Assembly (NCBI RefSeq): GCF_004331435.1
Contig: NZ_SJKA01000011.1
Coordinates: 124,001 to 188,000, forward strand
DNA from: Kribbella sindirgiensis
GTDB taxonomy: Bacteria > Actinomycetota > Actinomycetes > Propionibacteriales > Kribbellaceae
Direction: 5' to 3'
Length of the DNA stretch: 64,000 bases
The translations under genes and the position numbers were made by a program. Positions 16,157-26,605 of the stretch are shown one piece after another (the first letter of the stretch is position 1; each line of letters begins with the position of its first letter). Under the pieces are notes generated by a model, which did no database searches, was not told the DNA's origin, and saw only the letters and a list, made by a program, of their open reading frames with translations.

Positions 16157-16325
16157 CTAGGGCATGTCTCCCAATCCCACGCCTACTGCGGGGCACTCGG
16201 CACGGCACCTCGCCGCACGGGTGCGAAGGCCACGATGCTCCGCATCGAGACCTTCGCCCCCGCACGCCGATGCACCGCACCGAGCACCTCCTCGCTACGG
16301 CGCGGGATTGGGAGACACACCCTAG
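16157..16325 (-). repeat. Structured repeat element, copy 2
   Basis: Core 16180-16302 is the 123-nt sequence also found at 3468-3590, with one difference. The closing arms (16157-16179 and 16303-16325) share no sequence with those of copy 1 yet pair with each other over 23 positions. The three non-Watson-Crick positions are all G:U on the minus strand. The outer arm contains the TAG stop of the permease gene ending at 16322, so the hairpin starts inside the end of the peptide-transporter transcript and lies 13 bases before panE. Confidence 0.85.
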
Positions 16326-17281
16326 TGCAAGCGGACCCGCGGGTCGAGAACGGCGTACCCGATGTCGACCAGGATGTTCGAGACCACCACCGCGGCCGAG
16401 GCGAACAGGACGATGCCGATGATGACCGGCAGGTCCTGCTGGTTGATCGCGACGACCGCTGTCTGGCCCAGGCCCGGGAGGCTGAACACGGTCTCGATGA
16501 CGACCACGCCGCCGATCAGCTGCCCGAGGTCGATGCCGAACTGCGTGACCACCGGCGTCAGCGCGCTGCGCAGGCCGTGCACGACGACCACCCGGCTCTC
16601 CCGGATCCCCTTCGACCGCGCGGTCCGGATGTAGTCCTCACCGAGAACGTCCAGCATCGAACCCCGGGTCAACCGCGTATAGGTTGCCGCCAGCAACAAG
16701 GCGAGCGCGACCCAGGGCAGCAGCAGGTGCTGGAACCACGGCCCGATCCCGCCGGTCAGGGGTGCGTAGCCGCCCGCCGGGAACCAGCCGAAGCCACTCA
16801 GCGTGAGCCGGAAATACAGGAAATACAGCAACAGCAGACCGAGCAGAAACGACGGAAACGAGTAGAAGAACAACGCGAACAACGTCAGCCCGCGGTCCGC
16901 CAGGGATCGCGGGTGCGTCGCCGAGATGACACCGTTGAACACGCCGAGCGCCAGCCACAGTACGGCCGCCCCGAGCGCCAGCGACACCGTGATCGGCAGC
17001 GCCTGCCCGATGATGTGCGTCACCGGCACCTGGTGGTAGTAGTCGTACCCGAGGTTCCCCTTCACCGCGTTGCCGAGGAAGTGCAGGTACTGCTGCCACA
17101 CCGGCAGGTCGAGACCGAGCCGGTGCTTGATCAGCGCGATCGTCTCCGGCGTGCCCTGGCGGCCCGCGAGCGTCTGCGCGACGTTGCTCGGAGCAACGAA
17201 GAACAGCGCGAACACCGCGACGCTGATCAGCCACAGGACCAGGATCCCGTGACCGATCCGGCGGATCAGGAACATGGCCAT
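16322..17281 (-). CDS. Peptide/nickel-type ABC permease, DppB/OppB family
   Basis: 319 residues from the ATG at 17281 (a second ATG follows two codons later). The first membrane-spanning subunit of an Opp/Dpp importer: N-terminal LIRRIGHGILVLWLISVAVFALFFV, several helices, and the cytoplasmic EAA-type loop YIRTARSKGIRESRVVVVHGLRSALTPVV that contacts the ATPases. It starts 3 bases from the stop of the DppC-like gene and is the last gene of the operon. Its stop codon lies in the arm of the structured repeat. Confidence 0.92.
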   Translation of the reverse strand: MAMFLIRRIGHGILVLWLISVAVFALFFVAPSNVAQTLAGRQGTPETIALIKHRLGLDLPVWQQYLHFLGNAVKGNLGYDYYHQVPVTHIIGQALPITVSLALGAAVLWLALGVFNGVISATHPRSLADRGLTLFALFFYSFPSFLLGLLLLYFLYFRLTLSGFGWFPAGGYAPLTGGIGPWFQHLLLPWVALALLLAATYTRLTRGSMLDVLGEDYIRTARSKGIRESRVVVVHGLRSALTPVVTQFGIDLGQLIGGVVVIETVFSLPGLGQTAVVAINQQDLPVIIGIVLFASAAVVVSNILVDIGYAVLDPRVRLH

Positions 17282-17283
17282 GA

Positions 17284-18210
17284 TCAGGTCCGATCTGCGC
17301 GGGGGTCGAAGGCGTCCCGCACCCCGTCGCCGAAGAGGTTGAAGGCGAGTGTGGTGACCAGCAGCGCCAAACCGGGGAACAGGATGAACCACCACGCGGT
17401 CGTGTAGTAGTTCTGCGACTCGCTGATCATCCCGCCCCAGTCAGGCGTGGGCGGGGGCAGGCCGAGTCCGAGGAACGACAACGTCGCCTGGGTCACGATC
17501 ACCACCGGAATCAGCAGCGTGGTGTAGACGATCACCGGCGCGATCACGTTCGGCAGGACGTCGACGAACATGATCCGCCGGTCGCCGGCCCCGAGCGAAC
17601 GGGCCGCCTCGACGAACTCCCGTTCCCGCAGCGACAGCACCTGACCGCGGACGATCCGGGCCACCGAGGCCCAGCTGAAGCAGCCGATCACCAGCACCGT
17701 GACGGTCAGGCTCGGGCCGGTCACGGACACCAGCGCGATCGCGACCAGCAGGAACGGCACCGACAGCACCACGTCGATCAGCCGCGCCAGGACGGTGTCG
17801 GTGATCCCGCCGAGGAACCCCGCCGCAAGCCCCAGTACGACGCCGATGACGACCGTGATGGCGGTCGCGAGCACGCCGACGAGCAGTGAGATGCGGGCGC
17901 CGTACGCGATCCGCACCAGGATGTCGCGGCCGAGGTCGTCGGTCCCCAGCCAGAACGTGCCGTTCGGTCCGCGCGGCAGGCCGTCCGGGGTCAGCCCGAT
18001 GTCGCGGTACTGCTCGTTCGGCGGATGCCCCGTCACGGCCGCGAACACCGGCGCGAGGACCGCCATCAGCACGATCAGCACGATCACGACGAGCGAGACC
18101 ATCGCCACCTTGTCCTTGCGCAGCCGCCGAACCGCGAGCGAGAACGGCCTCCGCCCCTCGATCGCCTTCGGCTCGTCGAGAACATCGACCATCTCGATCG
18201 CGGCGGTCAT
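17284..18210 (-). CDS. Peptide/nickel-type ABC permease, DppC/OppC family
   Basis: 308 residues; ATG at 18210 overlaps the stop of the upstream ATPase gene (ATGA). It has the N-terminal OppC leader helix region (RRLRKDKVAMVSLVVIVLIVLMAVLAPVF), periplasmic-side insert with WLGTDDLGRDILVRI, and the EAA loop FVEAARSLGAGDRRIMFVDVLPNVIAPVIV. It pairs with the DppB-like subunit to form the channel. Order and overlaps show one five-gene transcript from 21998 to 16322. Confidence 0.92.
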   Translation of the reverse strand: MTAAIEMVDVLDEPKAIEGRRPFSLAVRRLRKDKVAMVSLVVIVLIVLMAVLAPVFAAVTGHPPNEQYRDIGLTPDGLPRGPNGTFWLGTDDLGRDILVRIAYGARISLLVGVLATAITVVIGVVLGLAAGFLGGITDTVLARLIDVVLSVPFLLVAIALVSVTGPSLTVTVLVIGCFSWASVARIVRGQVLSLREREFVEAARSLGAGDRRIMFVDVLPNVIAPVIVYTTLLIPVVIVTQATLSFLGLGLPPPTPDWGGMISESQNYYTTAWWFILFPGLALLVTTLAFNLFGDGVRDAFDPRADRT

Positions 18211-19220
18211 GATGCCTTCAGATCGGGTACGGCGGTGGAGAGGTCCTCGCCCACCGTCAACGGGTAGAAGCAGGCGGTGCGGTGCCCGGGCTTGTCGTCG
18301 AGCACGGGTTCCAGGACCGGCTCCTCGGCCGCGCAGTCGAGCCGCGCTTTCGGGCAGCGGGTGTGGAAACGGCATCCGGACGGCGGGTTCGTCGCGGACG
18401 GGATGTCGCCGCCGAGGATGATCTGTTCGCGGCTGTCGGCGGTATCCGGGTCCGCCACCGGCAGCGCCGACAGCAGGGCCCGCGTGTACGGGTGCCGCGT
18501 CTGCCCGAACAGTTCGGCGGTCGGCGCCAGCTCGACGATCTTGCCCAGGTACATGACCGCGATCCGGTCGCTCACGTGCCGGACCACGGACAGATCGTGC
18601 GAGATGAACACATAGGTGAGGTCGAACTCCCGCTGCAGATCCGACAACAGGTTGATGATCTGTGCCTGGATCGACACGTCCAGCGCCGACACCGGCTCGT
18701 CGCAGATCACCAGCTTCGGCCGCAGCGCGAGCGCCCGCGCGACCCCGATCCGTTGCCGCTGGCCACCGGAGAACTCGGCCGGGAACCTGTTGTAGTGCTC
18801 GGGATTCAGGCCGACCAGCTCCATCAGCTCCTGGACCTTCTTCTTCCGTTCGTTGCCCGACGCAATGTTGTGGATGGCGAACGGGTCGCCGATGATCGAC
18901 CCGACCCGGCGGCGCGGGTTCAGTGAGCCGTACGGATCCTGGAAGATCACCTGTACGTCGCGGCGCAGCGGCCGCATCGCCTTCCGCGAGAGTTTGCTGA
19001 TCTCCTGGCCCTCGAACCACACCGAGCCCGACGTCACGTCGTACAGGTGCGCCATGCACCGGGCGAGCGAGGACTTGCCGCAGCCGGTTTCGCCGACCAG
19101 TCCGAGCGTCTCGCCCTTGTGCACCTCCAACGAGACCCCGGCAACGGCCTGCACCACCTCCTTGGAATGTGTCGGAAACTCTTTCCGTACGTCGTCCACT
19201 TTGAGCAGTACGTCGGTCAT
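18207..19220 (-). CDS. Oligopeptide ABC transporter ATP-binding protein, DppF/OppF type
   Basis: 337 residues from ATG 19220, which overlaps the preceding stop. Walker A GETGCGKSS, signature SGGQRQRIGVARAL, Walker B KLVICDEPVSALD and the His-switch ISHDLS are intact. The C-terminal oligo_HPY domain (CRFHTRCPKARLDC) carries the cysteines that can bind an iron-sulfur cluster in this subfamily. It powers import of peptides or similar solutes with its DppD-like partner. Confidence 0.93.
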   Translation of the reverse strand: MTDVLLKVDDVRKEFPTHSKEVVQAVAGVSLEVHKGETLGLVGETGCGKSSLARCMAHLYDVTSGSVWFEGQEISKLSRKAMRPLRRDVQVIFQDPYGSLNPRRRVGSIIGDPFAIHNIASGNERKKKVQELMELVGLNPEHYNRFPAEFSGGQRQRIGVARALALRPKLVICDEPVSALDVSIQAQIINLLSDLQREFDLTYVFISHDLSVVRHVSDRIAVMYLGKIVELAPTAELFGQTRHPYTRALLSALPVADPDTADSREQIILGGDIPSATNPPSGCRFHTRCPKARLDCAAEEPVLEPVLDDKPGHRTACFYPLTVGEDLSTAVPDLKAS

Positions 19221-20194
19221 GAAGCCACCGCCTCGTTCACGTCGTGGGGGAGCCAGCACGCGGACTGATGACGCGGGTCGCCGCCCACGTCGACCAGCGG
19301 TGGTGGCTCCGAGCACTTGTCGAACACGTGCGCGCACCGGGCCGCGAACGGGCACCCCTTCGGCAGGCTGATCAGGCTCGGCGGAGTGCCCTGGATCGGC
19401 GTCAGCCGGTCACCGCTGCGCGCCGGGAGGGAGGCGAGCAGACCTTGCGTGTACGGGTGGTGGTTGCGGTAGAAGATGTCCCGGCGCGGCGCGCGTTCCA
19501 TCACCGCGCCGGCGTACATGACCACGACCTCGTCGGCCATCTCGGCGACCACGCCGAGGTCGTGGGTGATCAGGATGATCGCCGTACCGAACTGCTCCTG
19601 CAGCCGGCGCATCACGTTCAGCACCTGGGCCTGGACCGTGACGTCGAGCGCGGTGGTCGGCTCGTCCGCGATCAGCAGCGCCGGGTCGAGAGCCATCGCC
19701 ATCGCGATCATCACCCGTTGCCGCATCCCGCCGGAGAACTGGTGCGGATAGTCGTCGATCCGCTCCGCGGCCCGCGGGATGCCGACCAGGGTGAGCAGTT
19801 CGGCGGCGCGTTTCCGCGCCGCCTGCTTGCTGATCTCCAGGTCGTGCGCCCGGATCATCTCCACGATCTGCCAGCCGATCCGGTACTGCGGGTGCAGGCT
19901 GGACAGCGGGTCCTGGAAGATCATCCCGATCCGGGCGCCGCGCAGCCGCCGCAGCGTCGCCTGGTCCGCGGTGATCAGGTCGGTGCCGTCGAAGTACGCC
20001 GTACCGGAGACTTCGGCGCCGCGGGTGAGGCCGGTGATGGTCTGGGTGGAGACGCTCTTGCCGGATCCCGACTCGCCCACCACGGCGAGTGTCTGCCCGG
20101 CTTCCACGTCGAACGACAGCCCCCGGACGGCACGGACGGTACCGTCCGGGGTGTCGAAGGAGACCCGAAGGTCCCTTACTTCAAGCAGGGCCAT
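19217..20194 (-). CDS. Oligopeptide ABC transporter ATP-binding protein, DppD/OppD type
   Basis: 325 residues. Walker A GESGSGKSV, signature SGGMRQRVMIAMAMAL, Walker B LLIADEPTTALDVT, ITHDLG. The C-terminal CPFAARCAHVFDKC motif is again the cysteine-bearing oligo_HPY tail. It overlaps the next ATPase gene by 4 bases (ATGA) and starts 4 bases from the end of the binding-protein gene. Confidence 0.93.
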   Translation of the reverse strand: MALLEVRDLRVSFDTPDGTVRAVRGLSFDVEAGQTLAVVGESGSGKSVSTQTITGLTRGAEVSGTAYFDGTDLITADQATLRRLRGARIGMIFQDPLSSLHPQYRIGWQIVEMIRAHDLEISKQAARKRAAELLTLVGIPRAAERIDDYPHQFSGGMRQRVMIAMAMALDPALLIADEPTTALDVTVQAQVLNVMRRLQEQFGTAIILITHDLGVVAEMADEVVVMYAGAVMERAPRRDIFYRNHHPYTQGLLASLPARSGDRLTPIQGTPPSLISLPKGCPFAARCAHVFDKCSEPPPLVDVGGDPRHQSACWLPHDVNEAVAS

Positions 20195-20198
20195 GAGG

Positions 20199-21998
20199 TC
20201 AGCCGCCCTGCTTGTCCTTGGAGAGCCAGACGTTGGTCGGGTCGTAGTTCTGCATGGACGGGACGTACACCGCGTTGTTCACCTGGGCGGCGTGGTAGTT
20301 CGCCTGCTTGCCGTTGGTGAGCGGGTAGAACGCGGCCTGGTCCATCACCCGGGCGTCGGCCTTGGCCCACAGGTCCGCGGCCTGGTCCTGGGTCTCGGCG
20401 GTGGCGGCCTGGTGGATCAGGTTGTTGGTCTCCGGGTCGTTGTAGAGCCCGAAGTTGCTGCCGATCGGCGGGTACGACGGCGGACCGGAGAACAACGGGT
20501 TGAAGAAGGACAGCGCCGCGTTGCCGTACCAGTCGGCGCCCCAGCCGGCCAGCGAGACGTCCCAGACGCCGCGTCGCGCAACATCCGGTACCTGGAGGTA
20601 CTTCACGTAGAAGTCCGCGTTCGGCGACGGAACGCCGACCACCGTGATGCCGGCCTTCGTCAGGTCCTGCTGGACCGTCTGGAAGGTCTTGCTGCTGCCC
20701 TCGGTCGCGTTGCGGTACAGGAACTTCAGCGTGAGGTGCGGGTAACCGGCCTCGGCGAGAAGTTGCTTGGCCTTGTCCGGGTTGTACGGATACGGGTCGA
20801 TCTGCTTCGAGCCGATGATGACGTCGGGCAGGACGTGGGTCAGCGGCGGGTTCAACGTCTTGCCGCCGAGCACTTGCAGGATGTGGTCGCGGTTGATCGC
20901 GTAGCTGATCGCCTGCCGGACCTTCGGGTTCTGCAACGCCTTGTTGTTGTTCGGCGAGACGGTGTTGTAGATGACGTACGGGTTCGAGCCCGCGGTGTCG
21001 CCGATGGTCAGGTTCGGGTCCTTCTTGGCTTGCAGGGCAGGCAGCTGGGACGGCGGCGGAGCGACGTCGAACTCCATGTCGGCAGCCGGTGTACCGGTCT
21101 GCAGTTGCTGCTGGACCGAGTCCTGCGTGACGGTCTCGTTCACCACGATCTTGTCGACGTACGCCTTGCGGACCGGGTCGGACGCCGGGTCCCAGGCGGG
21201 GTTGCGGGAGTACGTGATCGACTTGGTCGGCACCCACGAGTCGACCTTGTACGGGCCGTCGGACGGGAAGTGGTTGCCGAGCTCGGTGCTGGCCGGAAGG
21301 TAGTTCAGCGACTCGACCGGGGCCGGCGAGAAGGCCGGCAGCGTCAGCATGTCGACGAAGTACGTCGCCCGCTGGGTCAGGTGGAACACGACCGTGGACG
21401 CGTCCTTGGCCACGACCCCTGGCAGCGGCGTCTTCTCGATGTACTCCTTGATCCCGGCGACCGTCTTCGGTGCCTTGGCGAAACCGTCGGCGAACGCCTG
21501 GTAGCCGACGATCAGGGTCGCGAAGTCCGGGATGCCGCCGAACGGCTGCTGCGGGTTCGCGGTCCGCTTCACACCGAGGACCATGTCCGCGGCGGTCACC
21601 GGGCGGGCCGGGTTCGTGTTCCACTTCGCGCCGGGCCGGATCTTGATCGTGTACGTCGTGCCGTCCGCGCTGATCCCGCCGTTCGCCGCGGTCGGAATCT
21701 CGGTGGCGAGATCGGCGACCGGCGTGGTGTTCTTGCCGCCGGGGTCGGCCGGGTAGGTGAACAGCTGCCGGCTCCACATCCGCAGGTTCAGGTACCCGAC
21801 GGAGTAGTAGCTGACGTTGGGGTCCATGTAGTCGACGTCGCCCGCCCCGAGCATGTTCAGGGTGCCGCCGCTGACCGGTGTGCCGGCGGATCCGCCTCCG
21901 GATCCGGACGCCGTTCCGCCGCCGTTACTGCAGGCGGCGAGCGCGATGAGGCTCGCCGCGGCGGCAAGGGATACTGCCGCCAGCCGTTTCCTGGCCAT
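20199..21998 (-). CDS. Peptide-type ABC transporter substrate-binding lipoprotein
   Basis: 599 residues of the SBP_bac_5 (DppA/OppA) family, first gene of the operon, start preceded by GGAGGAGG. The lipoprotein signal MARKRLAAVSLAAAASLIALAAC ends in a lipobox (LAAC), followed by a flexible Gly/Ser linker, so it is anchored outside the membrane. VADLATEIPTAANGGISADGTTYTIKIRPGAKW is the typical family N-terminal signature. The ligand is not predictable. The divergent two-component pair may control it. Confidence 0.92.
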   Translation of the reverse strand: MARKRLAAVSLAAAASLIALAACSNGGGTASGSGGGSAGTPVSGGTLNMLGAGDVDYMDPNVSYYSVGYLNLRMWSRQLFTYPADPGGKNTTPVADLATEIPTAANGGISADGTTYTIKIRPGAKWNTNPARPVTAADMVLGVKRTANPQQPFGGIPDFATLIVGYQAFADGFAKAPKTVAGIKEYIEKTPLPGVVAKDASTVVFHLTQRATYFVDMLTLPAFSPAPVESLNYLPASTELGNHFPSDGPYKVDSWVPTKSITYSRNPAWDPASDPVRKAYVDKIVVNETVTQDSVQQQLQTGTPAADMEFDVAPPPSQLPALQAKKDPNLTIGDTAGSNPYVIYNTVSPNNNKALQNPKVRQAISYAINRDHILQVLGGKTLNPPLTHVLPDVIIGSKQIDPYPYNPDKAKQLLAEAGYPHLTLKFLYRNATEGSSKTFQTVQQDLTKAGITVVGVPSPNADFYVKYLQVPDVARRGVWDVSLAGWGADWYGNAALSFFNPLFSGPPSYPPIGSNFGLYNDPETNNLIHQAATAETQDQAADLWAKADARVMDQAAFYPLTNGKQANYHAAQVNNAVYVPSMQNYDPTNVWLSKDKQGG

Positions 21999-22146
21999 TG
22001 GTCCTCCTCCGGGACTCGATAGCGCCGAAGTTAGGACTCCCGGGCGGGCCCGGGACCGCGGTCACCGAACCGTCAAGCAGATGTCAATCGGCGCTCGCAC
22101 GAAGATGACGGATTCATGACAGGCGTAACCGGCACCCGGACCGCCG

Positions 22147-22848
22147 GTGAGCGACACTGGTCCCGTGGCACACAGCTTGCTGCTGGTCGACGACGAGCCG
22201 CGGATCCGGCGGGTACTGCGGCTTGCCCTGGAGGACGAGGGCTACCAGGTCGCCGAGGCGGCCAACGGGTACGACGCCTTGGCTGCGCTGCGCCGGGAGC
22301 CTCCGGACGTGGTGCTGCTGGACCTGATGCTGCCGGACCGGGACGGTTTCACGGTCTGCCGCGAGATCCGCCGCGCGAGCGACGTACCGGTGATCATGGT
22401 GACCGCGCGGACCGACAGCCACGACGTGGTCGCGGGCCTGGAGGCGGGGGCGGACGACTACGTGACGAAACCGCTCGTCGCGAAGGAGCTGTCGGCCCGG
22501 ATCCGGGCGCTGCTGCGCCGGGTCGAACCGGCCGGCGCGCGGCAGGCCGACCTGCTCGAGGTCGGTGACCTGCGGATCGACGTACCGGCGGCGGAGGTGA
22601 CGCGGGACGGCGAGGTGCTGCCGCTGACCCGGACCGAGTTCAAGCTGATCGCCGAGCTGGCCAACGCCGACGGCAGGGTGCTGAGTCGCGAGCAGTTGCT
22701 GTCGAAGGTCTGGGGCTACGGGTACTTCGGTGACAGCCGGATCGTCGACGTCCACATCCGGAGGCTGCGGCTGAAGGTCGAGCGCGATCCGGCCAGCCCG
22801 AAGCATCTCGTGACGGCCCGGGGCCTGGGCTACCGACTGGTGAGCTGA
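22147..22848 (+). CDS. OmpR-family response regulator
   Basis: 233 residues from a GTG at 22147; a GTG at 22165 is an equally likely start (neither has a strong site). Receiver domain with DDE acidic pair, phospho-acceptor Asp59 in VVLLDLMLPD, Thr in VTART and Lys in YVTKPL. The C-terminal winged helix (LTRTEFKLIAELANADGRVLSREQLLSKVWGY) binds DNA. Paired with the kinase that starts 3 bases later, and divergent from the peptide-transporter operon. Confidence 0.92.
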   Translation: MSDTGPVAHSLLLVDDEPRIRRVLRLALEDEGYQVAEAANGYDALAALRREPPDVVLLDLMLPDRDGFTVCREIRRASDVPVIMVTARTDSHDVVAGLEAGADDYVTKPLVAKELSARIRALLRRVEPAGARQADLLEVGDLRIDVPAAEVTRDGEVLPLTRTEFKLIAELANADGRVLSREQLLSKVWGYGYFGDSRIVDVHIRRLRLKVERDPASPKHLVTARGLGYRLVS

Positions 22849-22850
22849 CC

Positions 22851-24260
22851 TTGCTGGGACGGGTCACCCTGCGGGGCCGCGTGATGCTGGCGTACGGCCT
22901 GCTGGCGCTCGGGTTGTCGACCGTGCTGTCGATCGTGACCTGGACCGTCGTATCGGACTATCTGGTCCAGCAGCGCGAAGCGGCGGCGGAGACGATCACC
23001 GCGGACAACGGAGCCGCCTTGCGGTACGGGTTGTTCGGTCCGCCGGAGCCGTGCCGGCCCAGCCACGAGCGGGTCGAGTGCGAGACGCCGACGCTGCAGC
23101 CCGGGGTGTCCGTGATGGAGGTGATGAACAGCCTCCCGTCCACCGATGCGGCGGCCACCATGCTGTACCTCCAGGACCGTTGGTACGCGATGACCGGGAA
23201 GCCGTCCGATCTGCCGCCGGACCTGATCCAGGGCGCGATCAGCGGCAAGGTGGTGCAGCGGCGGATCGAGGTCGGCGGGCAGCCGGTGCTCGCGGTCGGC
23301 GTACCGATCGGGCGGCAGGGGGACGCGTTCTTCGAGTGGCATCCGCTGAGCAGCCTCGACGACACGCTGCAGCGGATGAAGATCACCCTGATCGCGGCGG
23401 CGATCGCGACGGCGCTGGTCGGGCTCGCCGTCGGGCGGCTGGCGAGCACGCTCGCGCTGCGCCCGCTCGCGGAGCTGACCCGGGTCGCGGACGCGGTGGC
23501 GCGCGGGAAGCTCGACGCGCGGTTGCCGGCGGGGAACGACAAGGATCTCGGCGGGCTGGCGCGGTCGTTCAACCAGACCGCGGCCGACCTGGAGAGACGT
23601 GTGGCCGCGGACGCCCGGTTCGCCGGTGACGTGAGTCATGAGCTGCGGACGCCGTTGATGACGATGCTGAACTCGATGCAGCTGATCCAGAACCATCGCG
23701 CCGAGCTGCCGGCCGCCGTCCGGGAGCCGGTCGAGCTGCTCGGTGACGACCTGGACCGGTTCCGGCGGCTGGTGATCGACCTGCTGGAGATCTCCCGCGA
23801 CGACGGCGGCGACCGGGGCAGCCGGGAGATCGTCCGGATCGCCGACCTGGTCCGGGCCGCGGCCGACGCGGCCGCCGGGCGGGAGGTGACGGTCGTCGCG
23901 CCGGACGCCGAGGCGCTCACGCTGCAGGCGGACAAGCGCCGGCTCGAGCGCGTGATCGCGAACCTGGTGGAGAACGCCGAGGATCACGCCGGCGGCTGCA
24001 AGGGTGTGGGCGTCGAGGCGGGCGGTCTCGGCGTCGTCATCACCGTCGACGACGCCGGGCCGGGGATCGGCGCCGAGGACCGGTCCCGGGTCTTCGAACG
24101 GTTCGGCCGGGGCGAGACCTCGGGCCGTGGCCGCGGTGTCGGCCTGGGGCTCGCGATCGTCGCCCGCCACGTCCAGTGGCACCACGGGACCATCCTGGTC
24201 ACCGACCGTCCGGGCGGCGGCGCCCGCTTCGTCGTCGAGCTCCCCGCGAAAATCAGCTGA
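22851..24260 (+). CDS. Sensor histidine kinase (HAMP/HisKA type)
   Basis: 469 residues, TTG start. One N-terminal membrane helix (MLAYGLLALGLSTVLSIVTWTVV), an extracytoplasmic sensor segment of about 140 residues with a Cys pair (PEPCRPSHERVECETP), a second helix (ITLIAAAIATALVGLAVG), HAMP, the H-box FAGDVSHELRTPL with phospho-acceptor His263, and an ATPase domain (RVIANLVENAEDHA, VDDAGPGIGAED, GRGVGLGLAIV). The N-box Asn is followed by AED. It presumably phosphorylates the regulator at 22147. Confidence 0.92.
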   Translation: MLGRVTLRGRVMLAYGLLALGLSTVLSIVTWTVVSDYLVQQREAAAETITADNGAALRYGLFGPPEPCRPSHERVECETPTLQPGVSVMEVMNSLPSTDAAATMLYLQDRWYAMTGKPSDLPPDLIQGAISGKVVQRRIEVGGQPVLAVGVPIGRQGDAFFEWHPLSSLDDTLQRMKITLIAAAIATALVGLAVGRLASTLALRPLAELTRVADAVARGKLDARLPAGNDKDLGGLARSFNQTAADLERRVAADARFAGDVSHELRTPLMTMLNSMQLIQNHRAELPAAVREPVELLGDDLDRFRRLVIDLLEISRDDGGDRGSREIVRIADLVRAAADAAAGREVTVVAPDAEALTLQADKRRLERVIANLVENAEDHAGGCKGVGVEAGGLGVVITVDDAGPGIGAEDRSRVFERFGRGETSGRGRGVGLGLAIVARHVQWHHGTILVTDRPGGGARFVVELPAKIS

Positions 24261-24293
24261 CGGATCTTGCCAGCCCTGGTTACCGTGGTCGTA

Positions 24294-24317
24294 TGGCTAC
24301 TTGCCTCTGTGTCTAGC
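24294..24317 (+). CDS. Candidate uORF (MATCLCV) ahead of ABC-F gene
   Basis: A seven-codon frame, ATG to TAG, encoding MATCLCV, lies 59 bases before the ABC-F start. Antibiotic-responsive ABC-F and other actinobacterial genes are often controlled by ribosome stalling on very short leaders, and cysteine-bearing leaders are known to respond to cysteine supply in mycobacteria. Only layout and the two Cys codons support this; no strong ribosome site is seen. Confidence 0.4.
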
Positions 24318-24376
24318 CGGCGCACCCGCTTCTGCAGGTGAGGTGTGTCCACTAGCTACCACGGAGAGTAACCATC

Positions 24377-25987
<1,611 letters not shown>

Positions 25988-26002
25988 ATTCGTTGGCGTG
26001 AG

Positions 26003-26018
26003 TCAACCCTGGGGTTGA
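26003..26018. promoter_or_regulatory. Inverted repeat upstream of CcdC/two-component operon
   Basis: TCAACCC-TG-GGGTTGA, a 7+7 inverted repeat about 90 bases before the first gene of a three-gene operon ending in a NarL-type regulator. A further short inverted repeat (CCCAG/CTGGG) follows at 26020-26037. Autoregulation by the operon's own regulator is a reasonable guess. Confidence 0.5.
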
Positions 26019-26109
26019 GGCCCAGATCCACCTGGGTCTCACCTCGGGGCTGACGTTCCGGACGTCGTTTCCGAGGAGTGTTGGCAGCAACCTCCTCGGA
26101 AAGGAACTC

Positions 26110-26598
26110 ATGGACATGTCGGCCGTGCTCGGAATCTTGATTGGCCTGCTGGTGCTGGTGCGGGTGATCGGCAAGCAGGTGACCGGATCGCTCGTCACGC
26201 AGAAGTCGCTGGTCGGGATGCCGCTGATCCTGCTGGGCGTCGGCGTGCTCTCGCTGTCGTCGGCCGTCCACAGCGCCTCGACCGGCGAGCTCGCGTTCCT
26301 GGCGCTCAACTGCGTGGTCCTGCTCGGGGCCGGTTTCGCCCGCGGTGCGAGCATCCGGCTCACCCAGACCGCGGACGGGATGTACCAGAAGGGCACTGTT
26401 CCGACGCTCCTGCTCTGGCTGCTGACGATCGCGCTCCGGGTCGGTGCGTCCTTCGCCTCGGCGGCGCTCTGGCCACACAGCACGTTCAGCCGGTCGGCGA
26501 TCGCACTGACCGTCGGCCTCACGATCGGTGCGCAGAACGCGATGATCTACCGCCGCTCGCTGGCCATGAACATTCCGCTGGCGGCGCAGCGGGCATGA
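26110..26598 (+). CDS. CcdC-like membrane protein (DUF1453 type)
   Basis: 162 residues with about five hydrophobic helices, start after AAGGA. ARGASIRLTQTADGMYQKGT between helices resembles the cytoplasmic loop of CcdC/DUF1453 proteins. The function of the family is unclear despite the name taken from cytochrome c biogenesis operons. It precedes a sensor kinase (7 bases) and a response regulator, suggesting that it senses or is made with an envelope signal system. Confidence 0.7.
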   Translation: MDMSAVLGILIGLLVLVRVIGKQVTGSLVTQKSLVGMPLILLGVGVLSLSSAVHSASTGELAFLALNCVVLLGAGFARGASIRLTQTADGMYQKGTVPTLLLWLLTIALRVGASFASAALWPHSTFSRSAIALTVGLTIGAQNAMIYRRSLAMNIPLAAQRA

Positions 26599-26605
26599 TG
26601 AGGTC

